From Heliomicrobium gestii (GTDB taxonomy: Bacteria; Bacillota; Desulfitobacteriia; Heliobacteriales; Heliobacteriaceae), in the NCBI RefSeq assembly GCF_009877435.1, contig NZ_WXEX01000007.1:1-64000 (forward strand): a stretch of DNA of 64,000 nt. The letters run 5' to 3'. The position numbers and the translations under genes are program-made. The notes under the pieces are model-generated. The model was not told where the DNA came from and ran no database searches. It saw only the letters and a list, made by a program, of their open reading frames with translations. Every line of letters starts with the position of its first letter. The stretch's first letter is position 1. Below, piece after piece: positions 33,388-43,040 of this stretch.

Positions 33388-35820
33388 TCATGCTTCTCTT
33401 GCGGTAAGCAGCTTGTTTAATACCGTTTCCAGTTCATTCTTTAAAAGCGGTTTCTCTAAAAAGGCTTTGATCCCCAAGCTGTTTGCTCGCATTTCGTTTA
33501 CAGAATAGCTAAATCCAGTGCATAATACGATGGGTACGTCGGGCCGGATTTTTAATAATTCACAAGACAGCTTATCACCTGTAATATCCGGCATCGTCTG
33601 ATCCGTAACGACCGCATCATACTTGTATGGGTCAATGCGGAATAACTGTAATGCCTCGCGAGCGCTCGTTGTAGGAGTTACCGCATAGCCCAACGTTTCG
33701 AGCATTTTTACGCCATAGTCAACGATCAACTCTTCGTCATCAACAAACAGCACGGCGCCTTTTTTCTTCTTACCGGCGATTTCGCGTTCATACTCTGAAA
33801 CGCTCATAACCCCATCAAGTCTGTTATTCCCACTTACACGCGGAAAAAACACATGAAAGGAGGCGCCCAGTCCATGATGGCTCTCCACCGTAATCGCGCC
33901 GCCATGTTCCGCCACAATACCGTGAACGACAGCGAGTCCCATTCCACTCCCTTCACCGGAGCGCTTTGTCGTAAAAAAGGGATCAAAAATACGTTCTTTT
34001 ATCGTATGATCGATGCCGCTCCCAGTATCACTGATGCTTAGTTTCACATACTCCCCGGGCGGTACTTCGATTCGGCTTGCGTCGTTGTGTCTATGTTCGA
34101 TAATTTGAAGCGCAATGGTCAGTTCTCCGCCTTGCTTACGCATCGCATGTTCTGCATTCGCACATAGATTCACGATCAGTTGGTGAATCTGTACCGGGTC
34201 GACCCACACAAAGTCATCGCCGGATTGATCGAGTTTGATGCGAACACTGATGTTCGTTGGCAATATCATCCGGACAAACTCCATGGTTTCTTTCACCATG
34301 TTCGATAACCGCACCAATTCTCGTTTGGCATCAGTTTGACGGCTGAAGGTTAACATGCGCTGGATTAAGTCTTTCGCGCGCAAACAGGTGGCCATGATCT
34401 TTTTATTGTTATCATGGAGTACGGTGCCGGCAGGAACCATTTCGAGATTCAATTCCGTAAATCCCGTGATAATGGCCAACATATTGTTGAATTCATGGGC
34501 AATCCCACCCGTTAAGGTCCCAACCGCCTCCATTTTTTGGTATCTGCGCAGTCTTTCCTCATTGTTTCTCTGATCGGTTATATCACGGATCGACAGTACG
34601 ACCGCATCCCCATCGGGGATTAACCGCCCTTCTCTTTGACAATGCTTTTCGCCAACAAAAATATCGTAGTGCAACAATATAGGTTTTCCCTTAGTAATCG
34701 CTTCATCAAATATTTCTTTATGGTTCGTCATCTTGAAATCTTCCAGGATTTTTAAATAATGCTTCCCCTTGCAATAATTTTCCGTTAACATTGTTGGAAA
34801 GCCTTCTGGTATTTTGCAGTCTGCTACGATTCCATTTCGATGGATCAGCATAAATAAGTCAGGAAGAACATTGATGATCGCACGCTGTTTTTTCTCGCTT
34901 AATCGGTTTTCTTCCTCCATTCGTTTTACTCTGTTTAACTCCACTTGTAACCGTTCGTATAAGCAAGCGTTATTCACCGCGATTGAAGACAGCCTTCCTA
35001 CCCCTTCGAGCCACTCCATCTCTTCCCTGCCAATTCGTTCCCCCTCAGTAACAAAGGATATGCCGATGAGCCCGATCAGTTGTTTGTTAAAGTGGAGGGG
35101 AATCAACGCGTATGACTTTACCCATGACACATCTGGATGTTCTGAATGGGTCGGGATAGAAGGTCTTTGACAGTACTTGATCTCTCCTTTTTCTAATTCA
35201 TCGTCAAGCAAGGGATGGCCCAATGGCAATCCGATATGCTGTGTATGGCTTCCAATCGCATGGGCAATGATATATTCTTGTCTGGTCGGCTCCCACAAAG
35301 CGATAAAGCCATGATCCGTATCGATAAATCGAGTGACTTTATCCAAAATAGCTACATATCGTTCTTTCAAGCTTACATTCGCCATGATATCTATCGCCGT
35401 ATCGTGCAATAACTGCAGGTACTTGTTTTGTTCGCTAATTTTATCTTCTTTCAGCATGCAATTCGTTATGTCATGGAATAGACAGATGGCTTTATTGTGT
35501 TGAAATAACACGATGTAAACTTTATACGTCAGGTCTTTATCCGTAGTAACTAAAGTCGATTCAAAAAAGTCACTTCTTTTCGTTGTTATCACATTCTCAA
35601 TCACAGCCAGCAAATCATTGGCTATTTTGTCGGGGAATAGATCTTGAATTTTTTCCCTTGACAAAAAGGGGATGTTCCCCTCTTGGACGTCATGGGGGAT
35701 CCGTTCAATCACGTGGCCTTCTTTATCTACGATAAGGCAATGATCTCCTAGGGAATGAAGGATTTGATAGAGCACTTTCTTGTGCTCTTTCGGTTTCCTT
35801 TTTAAAACTATCGTCCTCAT
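33388..35820 (-). CDS. Soluble hybrid histidine kinase PAS-GAF-PAS-HisKA-HATPase-REC (kinase 3)
   Basis: The 810-aa protein has a PAS-like domain (about 10-120), a GAF domain (about 135-295), a second PAS-like domain (about 312-415), H-box GIAHEFNNMLAIITGFTEL with His442, N-box NLCANAEHAM, DTGSGID and GEGSGMGLAVVHGIV. The C-terminal receiver has VDDEELIVDYG, AVVTDQTMPDITGD and LEKPLLK. No transmembrane helix or HPt is visible. GAGG lies about 11 bases before the ATG. It is separated from kinase 4 by a terminator and from the rubredoxin-like gene by a bidirectional terminator, so it is transcribed alone. Confidence 0.92.
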   Translation of the reverse strand: MRTIVLKRKPKEHKKVLYQILHSLGDHCLIVDKEGHVIERIPHDVQEGNIPFLSREKIQDLFPDKIANDLLAVIENVITTKRSDFFESTLVTTDKDLTYKVYIVLFQHNKAICLFHDITNCMLKEDKISEQNKYLQLLHDTAIDIMANVSLKERYVAILDKVTRFIDTDHGFIALWEPTRQEYIIAHAIGSHTQHIGLPLGHPLLDDELEKGEIKYCQRPSIPTHSEHPDVSWVKSYALIPLHFNKQLIGLIGISFVTEGERIGREEMEWLEGVGRLSSIAVNNACLYERLQVELNRVKRMEEENRLSEKKQRAIINVLPDLFMLIHRNGIVADCKIPEGFPTMLTENYCKGKHYLKILEDFKMTNHKEIFDEAITKGKPILLHYDIFVGEKHCQREGRLIPDGDAVVLSIRDITDQRNNEERLRRYQKMEAVGTLTGGIAHEFNNMLAIITGFTELNLEMVPAGTVLHDNNKKIMATCLRAKDLIQRMLTFSRQTDAKRELVRLSNMVKETMEFVRMILPTNISVRIKLDQSGDDFVWVDPVQIHQLIVNLCANAEHAMRKQGGELTIALQIIEHRHNDASRIEVPPGEYVKLSISDTGSGIDHTIKERIFDPFFTTKRSGEGSGMGLAVVHGIVAEHGGAITVESHHGLGASFHVFFPRVSGNNRLDGVMSVSEYEREIAGKKKKGAVLFVDDEELIVDYGVKMLETLGYAVTPTTSAREALQLFRIDPYKYDAVVTDQTMPDITGDKLSCELLKIRPDVPIVLCTGFSYSVNEMRANSLGIKAFLEKPLLKNELETVLNKLLTAREA

Positions 35821-35927
35821 TCTTTCATCGTCCTCATATCATCATAACCGGTACTTTCCCTTATTAATTCTACCTATATGTTATATCCTTTTTATAGAAG
35901 TGTCAATCTTCCTTTTTTAATATATGC

Positions 35928-35956
35928 AAAAACCACCCTGCCTTCAAGGTGGTTTT
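35928..35956 (-). terminator. Terminator of the kinase 4 unit
   Basis: On the minus strand AAAACCACC pairs with GGTGGTTTT around a 10-nt loop and continues as TTTTTGC. It lies 53 bp after the kinase 4 stop. Confidence 0.8.
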
Positions 35957-36008
35957 CGTCTGTTTGTAAAAAATTTTTGGTGATGACCTTCGCTGCCCTT
36001 TTGGGGTT

Positions 36009-38657
36009 TCATTCCTTTCTTGAACCTTCATGGAGAACCCGTTGAATCGCATTTTCCAGTTCCGATTTCAACAGCGGTTTCGTCAATTGTTCCTTAATTC
36101 CCCTGATCTGAGCCGTTTGTTCAATGTTTGTGGCATAGAGATAGCCGGTGCACATGATAAAGGGCATTTGGGGAACGATCTTTAAGGCTTCTCTGACGAA
36201 TACATCCCCCGTCATTCCGGGCATTGCCTGATCCGTTATGACAAGGTCAAACTGATTTGGTGATAATCGTATCAACTCAAGCGCTTCTATGGCATCGAAA
36301 CAGGTCACGACACTGTATCCCATACTCTCCAACAATTGTTTGTGCAAATCGACGAGCATCGGTTCGTCATCGACGAAAAGAATGGTGATCTTTTTCGAGG
36401 ATTCCGTACTCATACAGTCATTTTCCACCCTTTTCTCCTGTTTACCGTCCTCTGTGTTTGAAACAGCAGGGATGTAAATCGAAAAATGCGTGCCCTTTCC
36501 GATTTCCGCCTCCACTGTAATGGCGCCACCGTGTTCCAATACGATCCCATGGACGACAGACAACCCCAGTCCGCTTCCTTCCCCAGCTTGTTTCGTCGTA
36601 AAAAAGGGATCGAACACCCTTTCTTTCACCCATCTGTCCATACCGATTCCGTCGTCCTTTACGGAAAGAGAAAAGTAATTACCCGGTTTGATATGCAATC
36701 CTTCTGAAAGGATCTCGTCTACCGTCGCCTGCGAGAGACCTATCTCCAACAGACCGCCTCGAGAACGCATGGCGTACTCGGCATTGCTGCACAGGTTTAC
36801 CATTAATTGTTGAATTTGTACTGGGTCGACATAAGCTCGCGCCTCTGCGGGCAGTTGATTGGTTACCTTTACTTCAATATTTGTGTTGAGCAACATTCGA
36901 CTTAGATCAACACACTCATGAATCAACTTGGGAAAGGCTACGAACTTCTTTTCACTGATCCCACGACGACTAAAGGTGAGCAGCCGTTGTATCAGTTCCC
37001 GGCCATAGAGCCCCATTCGAACGATTTGACTCTGGTAGTGCAGGATTTTCTTTTGACATAAGGGGGACTCGATGGTCATCTCGGCATTGCCGAGAATCAC
37101 GGAAAGGATATTATTGAAATCATGGGCGATGCCGCCAGCCAAAGTGCCCAACACCTCTACTTTTTGCAGCCGGCGCATCTGTTCTTCTAACCTACGATTT
37201 TCGGTGACATCACGGATGATCATAACAACTTCTTGATTTCCGGCCCGGACGAGACGGGCTTCTCTTCTTCGCTTTTCCCCTGAAACCGTCACATCGTATT
37301 CAACGATTTGGGGCGCACCTGTCTTTATCAGCTTCTTAATCCTTTTGTTATAATATTCTCTTCGCCCCGGCGGGACGAAGTGATAAATATGCTGTCCCGT
37401 ATTGATGGTTTCCGAAACGGTAAAATCCTGCGGAATGCTGCAGTCAATGATCTGTCCCTTCTTCGAAATTCGCATAACCACGTCCGGTATCGCATTCAAG
37501 AGCGCCCGCTGATTCTCTTCACTTTTTCGCAGTGTCTTTTCTATATGTCGCCGTTCTTTTAATTCTTTTCTTATATCCGCATAAAGTTGCGCGTTATCAA
37601 TCGCGATAGATCCCATATTCGCGAGAAAGGAAAAGATCTCACTCTCTTCCAGTCCCGGTTGTCGTTGATCCGTAGGAAACACAACGGCGATTAACCCTCT
37701 TTTTTTCGATGAGCCAATCTTTAAGGGTGCGAGCAGATAATAGCGGCCTTCATAATAGGTTTTTGTGACATGAAAATGCTGTTTTTTTTCATTAGAGGCG
37801 AGGTGCTTGTATACAATACCCATTTCAATGCTGGAATCGTTCTTGTTTGAAAAGACCCTTGCTTCGATTGAAATATTTGCATTGCCATTGCTCTTTACAG
37901 CGATCACCCCTTGTGCCGCGCCAAGCAGGGTAACGGCCCGCTTAAGTAAAGAAAGCATGATCTCGTTCGGTTCTCGTCTCTTGAGCACTTCCAAAGCCGT
38001 TTGATTTAGGGCAAACAAATAGTTGTTCTTGCGGTGCAACGTTGCCTTGCTTTGGGTTTCTTCCGTAATATTTCGGACAAATCCGATTGCTTCATCATTT
38101 TTCAAAGGCACAATTCGCGCCTCATAGTTTTGTTCCACTCCTTGGATGGGCAAGGTGTAAAAAAACGTATGGATCGCGCTTCGTTCATTCATGTGAGCGA
38201 GTGTAGCGCAAAACTTATCGGCGACAGATACGGGCAATATTTCTTTAACGCTTTTTCCAATCTGTTCTTTGCGTGGCGCATAAAAATCGTTGGATGCCTT
38301 CGGCCAGATCTCTAGCAGTGTTCCATCTTTTTCAAAATGGAAAAACAGATCGGGAAAGCTGTCGAGAATGGTGGTTAGCTTCGTTGATGCGTCAGCCAGT
38401 TGTTCTTCGATTCTTTTTCGTTCTTCTCGCTCTTCTGTTAATTTTTTCTCGGCTCGATTCAAGTTGTCGAGTAGGGTCTTTCTTTCTGCAAGCAGTTTCT
38501 CTACTAACATTTGTTGATAACTCGGCAATAGATGATCATTCATATCGAATTGGCTTAATCCCCTTATCCCCTTATGCTTTTTACGCACGGCCAAGCTGCG
38601 GCAACGTCTTTTGCCTTTCCATTGAACAGTTGAAGACTCGTCTTGATGCTCCTTCAC
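36009..38657 (-). CDS. Soluble hybrid histidine kinase coil-PAS-GAF-PAS-HisKA-HATPase-REC (kinase 4)
   Basis: The 882-aa protein starts with a basic region and a coiled coil (about 52-95). A PAS domain (about 95-200), GAF (about 215-365) and a second PAS (about 383-485) lead to H-box GIAHDFNNILSVILGNAEM with His512. N-box NLCSNAEYAM, DDGIGMD and GEGSGLGLSVVHGIV follow. The C-terminal receiver has VDDEPML, LVITDQAMPGMTGD and LTKPLLK. The start is GTG 38657 six bases after GAGGAGG. It follows the POR-gamma-like gene by 53 bp, so the two are probably one unit. The central PAS-to-REC part is closest to kinase 3. Confidence 0.92.
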   Translation of the reverse strand: MKEHQDESSTVQWKGKRRCRSLAVRKKHKGIRGLSQFDMNDHLLPSYQQMLVEKLLAERKTLLDNLNRAEKKLTEEREERKRIEEQLADASTKLTTILDSFPDLFFHFEKDGTLLEIWPKASNDFYAPRKEQIGKSVKEILPVSVADKFCATLAHMNERSAIHTFFYTLPIQGVEQNYEARIVPLKNDEAIGFVRNITEETQSKATLHRKNNYLFALNQTALEVLKRREPNEIMLSLLKRAVTLLGAAQGVIAVKSNGNANISIEARVFSNKNDSSIEMGIVYKHLASNEKKQHFHVTKTYYEGRYYLLAPLKIGSSKKRGLIAVVFPTDQRQPGLEESEIFSFLANMGSIAIDNAQLYADIRKELKERRHIEKTLRKSEENQRALLNAIPDVVMRISKKGQIIDCSIPQDFTVSETINTGQHIYHFVPPGRREYYNKRIKKLIKTGAPQIVEYDVTVSGEKRRREARLVRAGNQEVVMIIRDVTENRRLEEQMRRLQKVEVLGTLAGGIAHDFNNILSVILGNAEMTIESPLCQKKILHYQSQIVRMGLYGRELIQRLLTFSRRGISEKKFVAFPKLIHECVDLSRMLLNTNIEVKVTNQLPAEARAYVDPVQIQQLMVNLCSNAEYAMRSRGGLLEIGLSQATVDEILSEGLHIKPGNYFSLSVKDDGIGMDRWVKERVFDPFFTTKQAGEGSGLGLSVVHGIVLEHGGAITVEAEIGKGTHFSIYIPAVSNTEDGKQEKRVENDCMSTESSKKITILFVDDEPMLVDLHKQLLESMGYSVVTCFDAIEALELIRLSPNQFDLVITDQAMPGMTGDVFVREALKIVPQMPFIMCTGYLYATNIEQTAQIRGIKEQLTKPLLKSELENAIQRVLHEGSRKE

Positions 38658-38710
38658 TGGTGGCCTCCTCCATTAGCCCATGATTGACAGAAGATCCTCT
38701 GCACCCATTC

Positions 38711-39334
38711 CTAGCGGATAAGCGACAACTCCTCAGCCAATTCTTCTTCCGGAGAGGTCAAGGCAAAGGTGAATGGAAAGACCCTTCCGCTTTCATAGTA
38801 GTTTTGCCAAATCCATTCGTAAATAGAGGCGAAAATGAAATTGAAAATTAAGATCTTATCAAGAAATTCTTTTTTCGGAGCGATATGCATAAGCAAACTG
38901 AGCGGCTGATTTAGTAATGCCAACAGCGCGCTGGCTATCCCTATCTGTATAGCCATCTCATGATTTTTAAATTGTAAGAAAAACCCTGTCGGAACCTCTA
39001 TGCATTGCTGGCCCGGCTTATAGTAATTCACAAAACCGCAACACAAGACAACTCGTCCATGAGCGATATGTTTCGAATCCGGTTCTGCGAATAGGGCGTT
39101 CGATAGAACGATCAGTATATCCGTATTATCGATTTGTAGTGCCTGTCTGCTTTCACTTACTTCGATGCGATATACGCTATAGGGTCGTTTTGATGCGTAC
39201 ACGGTGCTGCTGTGGGCGTTAACGTAAAAACCGCGGAGAAGGAAATACTTCTTGAGCAGGCTTCCCAAGAACAGCACGGCCCTTTGGTTATAGTCGATGA
39301 CCTCTATAACGACATTATCCTCGATCCGTTTCAT
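38711..39334 (-). CDS. Divergent 2-oxoacid:ferredoxin oxidoreductase gamma-like protein
   Basis: The 207-aa protein resembles the gamma domain of pyruvate/2-oxoacid:ferredoxin oxidoreductases in its order of elements: a first strand, a helix LFLGSLLKKYFLLRGFYV, a segment YSVYRIEVSE, DTDILIVLSN, and a late FKNHEMAIQIGIASALLALL helix. The Gly-rich G-G-x-G motif of real gamma subunits is replaced by IDYNQRA, and no alpha, beta or delta subunit is near. ATG 39334 follows GGGGTGG. It precedes kinase 4 in the same unit, so a sensing role is possible. The family call is tentative. Confidence 0.45.
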   Translation of the reverse strand: MKRIEDNVVIEVIDYNQRAVLFLGSLLKKYFLLRGFYVNAHSSTVYASKRPYSVYRIEVSESRQALQIDNTDILIVLSNALFAEPDSKHIAHGRVVLCCGFVNYYKPGQQCIEVPTGFFLQFKNHEMAIQIGIASALLALLNQPLSLLMHIAPKKEFLDKILIFNFIFASIYEWIWQNYYESGRVFPFTFALTSPEEELAEELSLIR

Positions 39335-39422
39335 ATTTCCACCCCTACTTTTTTTGGGAATCATAGCATCCATATGTAGGGGTAGAAAATAATACGGGGT
39401 TAAATAGGGATATGGAGAGTTA

Positions 39423-39455
39423 AAACAACCCGGCTCACAAGGAGCCGGGTTGTTT
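39423..39455 (-). terminator. Terminator of the carboxylase unit
   Basis: AAACAACCCGGCTC (39423-39436) pairs perfectly with 39442-39455 around 5 nt, with T residues on both sides. It starts 32 bp after the accC stop. Confidence 0.9.
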
Positions 39456-39486
39456 AAGCCATCCTTATTCGATTATCAGAGGTTCT

Positions 39487-40848
39487 CTATTCTCCCAGCA
39501 TCCGCCGCTGGATGAAATTGGTGTATACCTCACCGCGCTGGAAGAAGGCATTGCCCAACACTTTTTGTTGGAAGGGGATCGTCGTCTTGACGCCTTCGAT
39601 GACAAATTCATCAAGGGCGCGCTGCATGCGAGCGATGGCTTCATTGCGATCACGGCCCCAGACGATCAGCTTTCCGATCATGGAGTCGTAGGTGGGCGGG
39701 ATGCTGTATCCGGCATAGGCGGCGCTGTCAAGGCGGACCCCCGGGCCGCCGGGGGGATGGTAGGCCGTGATCTTGCCGGGGCTCGGCATGAAATTGCGGC
39801 TCGGATCTTCCGCGTTGATCCGGCATTCGATGGCATGGCCGTTGATGACGATGTCCTCTTGGGTGTAGCCCAAGGGCTCGCCGGCGGAGACACGGATCTG
39901 CTCCTTGATCAGGTCGATGTTGGTGATCAGCTCCGTGACAGGATGCTCGACCTGGATGCGGGTGTTCATCTCGATGAAATAATACTGGCCATGCTTGTCC
40001 AGCAGGAACTCGACAGTCCCGGCATTGACGTAGTTGACAGACTTGGCGGCCAGGACAGCCTGTTCGCCCATCTCCTTGCGCAGTTCCGGCGAAAGGGCCG
40101 GCGAAGGCGCTTCTTCCAGCAGCTTCTGGTTCCGCCGCTGGATGGAGCAGTCCCGCTCGCCCAGGTAGACCGTGTTGCCGTACTGGTCGGCCATGATCTG
40201 AAACTCGATGTGGCGCGGCTCTTCGATGTATTTTTCGATGTAGACGGCGTTGTTGCCGAAAGCGGCTTCCGCCTCCGCCTGGGCCGTCTGGAGGGCGTTG
40301 ATGAGGTCTTTGTCGGAGTGGGCGATGCGCATGCCCCGACCGCCGCCGCCGGCCGATGCCTTGATCATGACGGGATAGCCGATCTCCTCAGCGATCTTCT
40401 CAGCGTCTTCCGCCTTGGTAACGATGGACTCGGAACCGGGGACGACACGGACGCCCGCTTTGATCATCGTCTCCCGCGCGACGGCCTTGGAACCCATCGA
40501 CTCAATGGCCTTGGAAGTGGGTCCGATGAATTTGATCTTGCAGGTCTCGCAGATCTCGGCGAAGTAGGCGTTTTCCGAGAGGAAGCCGAAGCCGGGGTGG
40601 ATGGCTTCGGCGCCGGAAACGGTGGCGGCGCTGATGATGTTGGGGATATTCAAATAACTGCGGTTTGAGGGCGCCGGTCCAACGCAATAGGCTTCATCGG
40701 CCAGTTTTACATGCAGGGCGTCCTTGTCGATCTCCGAGTAGACGGCTACCGTCTGGATGCCCAGTTCCTTGCAGGCGCGTATGATGCGGACGGCGATCTC
40801 GCCCCGGTTGGCGATCAGGATCTTGTTAAAGAAGCTGTGGTGTCCCAT
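39487..40848 (-). CDS. accC: Biotin carboxylase subunit
   Basis: Biotin carboxylase uses ATP and bicarbonate to carboxylate the biotin of a carrier protein. The 453-aa protein has the N-terminal [21 protein letters not shown] motif (in part), the glycine-rich ATP-grasp loop [11 protein letters not shown] near 165, [20 protein letters not shown], and the catalytic [14 protein letters not shown] segment. It can serve either acetyl-CoA carboxylase or, with the upstream carboxyltransferase-carrier gene, a two-subunit pyruvate carboxylase; the sequence alone does not separate AccC from PycA. It begins 15 bp after the carrier gene and is followed by a strong terminator. Confidence 0.95.
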   Translation of the reverse strand: MGHHSFFNKILIANRGEIAVRIIRACKELGIQTVAVYSEIDKDALHVKLADEAYCVGPAPSNRSYLNIPNIISAATVSGAEAIHPGFGFLSENAYFAEICETCKIKFIGPTSKAIESMGSKAVARETMIKAGVRVVPGSESIVTKAEDAEKIAEEIGYPVMIKASAGGGGRGMRIAHSDKDLINALQTAQAEAEAAFGNNAVYIEKYIEEPRHIEFQIMADQYGNTVYLGERDCSIQRRNQKLLEEAPSPALSPELRKEMGEQAVLAAKSVNYVNAGTVEFLLDKHGQYYFIEMNTRIQVEHPVTELITNIDLIKEQIRVSAGEPLGYTQEDIVINGHAIECRINAEDPSRNFMPSPGKITAYHPPGGPGVRLDSAAYAGYSIPPTYDSMIGKLIVWGRDRNEAIARMQRALDEFVIEGVKTTIPFQQKVLGNAFFQRGEVYTNFIQRRMLGE

Positions 40849-40863
40849 TTATTAGGCGCCCCC

Positions 40864-42792
40864 TCAGGCTTTTTCAACGAGGAAAAGGGTTTGGCCGTAT
40901 TCGACGGGCGCGCCGTTTTCCACGAGGATGTCGACAATGGTTCCTTTGATTTCGGCTTCGATCTCGTTCATCAGCTTCATCGCTTCAATGATGCAGACCG
41001 TGGAGCCGGTGTCCACTTTGCTGCCCTTTTCCACATAGGGGCGGGCGTCGGGGGCCGGAGCGCGGTAGAACGTGCCCACCATGGGCGAGGTGATGGCGAC
41101 GACATTCGGATTCTTGGCCTGATCGGCGGCCGGTTTCGGCGCCGGAGCGGCAGCTTCCGCTGCAGGCGCAGAGGCAACTGCGACGGGGGCGCTCACCATC
41201 ACAGGGGCGGTGGCAGGCGCATGGATGGCCGATCCCTTGCGGATGGCGACCTTGACACCGTCACACTCTACTTGCAATTCGGCAATGTCCGTACCGTTCA
41301 GAACCTGAATGAGTTCTTTGATCTCTTGGACGTTCACCTTCATATCCTCCTTCTGCGCTTTCCCTCTAAGGGTTGCGGACTGGTCTCCCCCAGGCAGGGG
41401 AGCCGGCGGGTCTTCCTGATTCTGAACGATCGGGGCGACCACGTGGGCTTGCGGGTTTTTCCGATAGTCGAAAAACTTCAGCGCCACCTGCGGGAAGAGG
41501 GCATAGGAGAGGACATCCTCTTCGCTCTGGGCCAGCGGGCCCATTTCGCGACGGACGCGATCCATAGCCGGTTCGAGCAGGTCGGCGGGACGGCAGTCGA
41601 TCTGTTTGTCGTCCTTGAGGATCTTGGTCACCAGGTCCTGCCGGATCGTCGCCGGCGGTTTCCCGTAGAGACCTTTCACATATCCCTTTACCTCGCCAGG
41701 GACCAGTTTGTACCGCTCGCCCGTCAGGACGTTCAGCACAGCCTGGGTGCCCACAATCTGGCTGGTGGGGGTAACAAGAGGCGGGTAGCCGAAATCGGCC
41801 CGCACCTTGGGCATTTCATTCAAGACTTCATTCAAGCGATGGCGAGCCTTTTGCTCCTCCAGTTGGGTGATCAGGTTGGTGATCATCCCGCCGGGGACCT
41901 GATGGTCGAAGACGAGCATATCGTTCAGGCCGGTGATCCCCCGTTTGTAGCCAAGGCGCTTGCGCAGGTCTTCAAAGTACTGGGTGATCTCGAAGATGCG
42001 ATGGATGTCGAGGCCCGGATCGTAGGGGGTGTCGCTGAAGGCCCGCACCAGCGTCTCCACAGGCGGCTGGGAAGGACCGAAGGCCAAGGGCAGGGCGGCG
42101 CAGTCGATGATATCGGCGCCGGCTTCGACGCCTTTCAGGAGTGCGCCGACGGCCATGCCGCCGATGTAGTGGGTGTGCAGTTGAAGGGGAAGGTCCACCT
42201 TCTCTTTGATCATGGTGACCAGTTCCCGCGATTTGAAGGGCAGAAGCAATCCGGCCATATCCTTGATGCAAAGGGAGTCGGCGCCCATCTCGGCCAGTTG
42301 GATGGCCGTTTCGACGTAGTGCTCCATCGTGTGGACCGGGCTGATTGTGTAGACGATCGCCGCCTGCACATGGGCGCCGGCGTTTTTGGCGTGACGCATG
42401 GGCGCTTCCATGTTACGGATATCATTCAATGCGTCAAAAATGCGAATGATGTCGATGCCGTTTTCGACAGATTTGTGGACAAAGGCTTCAACCACATCAT
42501 CGGGGTAATGGGTGTAACCGACGAGGGACTGGCCCCGCAGAAGCATCTGCAAGGGGGTGCGGCGAAAATGCTTTTTCAAGATCCGCAACCGTTCCCAGGG
42601 ATCCTCATTCAGGTACCGCATGCAGACGTCAAAGGTGGCGCCGCCCCAAACCTCTACGGAATGATAGCCCACCTTGTCCATTTTTTCGACGATGGGGAGC
42701 ATGTCCTCCAAGCGCATACGGGTGGCCCACAGGCTCTGGTGGCCGTCCCGCAGTGTCGTCTCGGTGATTTTAACTCTGCGTTGCTCTTGCAC
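40864..42792 (-). CDS. Carboxyltransferase (PycB/5S type) fused to a biotin carrier (AccB-type) domain
   Basis: The 642-aa protein joins a pyruvate/oxaloacetate carboxyltransferase (about 1-460; [43 protein letters not shown]) to a carrier whose biotin Lys is in EAMKLMNE (about 606). With accC this fits a two-subunit pyruvate carboxylase making oxaloacetate; an oxaloacetate decarboxylase alpha subunit is less likely, as no membrane partner is present. The carrier part begins exactly like a free AccB ([16 protein letters not shown]). It has its own AAGGAGG with starts at 41343 and 41337, so a separate carrier may also be made. Start is GTG 42792 after GGAGGG. Confidence 0.9.
   Translation of the reverse strand: MQEQRRVKITETTLRDGHQSLWATRMRLEDMLPIVEKMDKVGYHSVEVWGGATFDVCMRYLNEDPWERLRILKKHFRRTPLQMLLRGQSLVGYTHYPDDVVEAFVHKSVENGIDIIRIFDALNDIRNMEAPMRHAKNAGAHVQAAIVYTISPVHTMEHYVETAIQLAEMGADSLCIKDMAGLLLPFKSRELVTMIKEKVDLPLQLHTHYIGGMAVGALLKGVEAGADIIDCAALPLAFGPSQPPVETLVRAFSDTPYDPGLDIHRIFEITQYFEDLRKRLGYKRGITGLNDMLVFDHQVPGGMITNLITQLEEQKARHRLNEVLNEMPKVRADFGYPPLVTPTSQIVGTQAVLNVLTGERYKLVPGEVKGYVKGLYGKPPATIRQDLVTKILKDDKQIDCRPADLLEPAMDRVRREMGPLAQSEEDVLSYALFPQVALKFFDYRKNPQAHVVAPIVQNQEDPPAPLPGGDQSATLRGKAQKEDMKVNVQEIKELIQVLNGTDIAELQVECDGVKVAIRKGSAIHAPATAPVMVSAPVAVASAPAAEAAAPAPKPAADQAKNPNVVAITSPMVGTFYRAPAPDARPYVEKGSKVDTGSTVCIIEAMKLMNEIEAEIKGTIVDILVENGAPVEYGQTLFLVEKA
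41346..41352 (-). promoter_or_regulatory. Internal ribosome binding site before the AccB-like domain
   Basis: AAGGAGG on the minus strand stands 2 nt before an in-frame ATG (41343) and 8 nt before an in-frame GTG (41337). The downstream residues are a normal AccB N-terminus. The spacing favours the GTG. Confidence 0.6.
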
Positions 42793-42862
42793 TGGATTCC
42801 CTCCGTCTTTCCGAGCGGCACACGTCCGGTTCCCTGGTTCCGCCGCTTCCGGACAAAATAGA

Positions 42863-42900
42863 AACTCAGGGCGTTGTGGGAGTAACAACTCTCCTGAGTT
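42863..42900 (-). promoter_or_regulatory. Stem-loop in the 5' leader of the carboxylase operon
   Basis: AACTCAGG pairs with CCTGAGTT (outer arms 42893-42900 and 42863-42870), and GTTGT with ACAAC inside. It lies between the promoter and the GTG start, about 70-110 nt upstream of it. It lacks a T-run. Role unknown: mRNA stability or regulator binding are options. Confidence 0.45.
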
Positions 42901-42934
42901 ATACGCTAGCGACAATGCTAGACACTTACCATAT

Positions 42935-42963
42935 ATTATAGAGTTCGGACGATTCAGACGCAA
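42935..42963 (-). promoter_or_regulatory. Sigma-A type promoter of the carboxylase operon
   Basis: On the minus strand TTGCGT (42963-42958) and TATAAT (42940-42935) are 17 bp apart. The GTG start is about 143 bp downstream of the -10, so the leader is about 135 nt and includes the stem-loop. Confidence 0.65.
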
Positions 42964-43040
42964 GGCGTGGCCATCCATGTATACAGAATAACCGATTTTC
43001 CCCATGAAAATAAACGTTTCCGTCGAATAAGGGCAGCTCC

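Noticed and set aside
41340-41360. Annotating the AccB-like domain as a separate gene in place of the fusion
   Set aside because: The frame is continuous with the carboxyltransferase and no stop intervenes, so the primary product is a fusion; the internal start is recorded as a regulatory feature and a finding.
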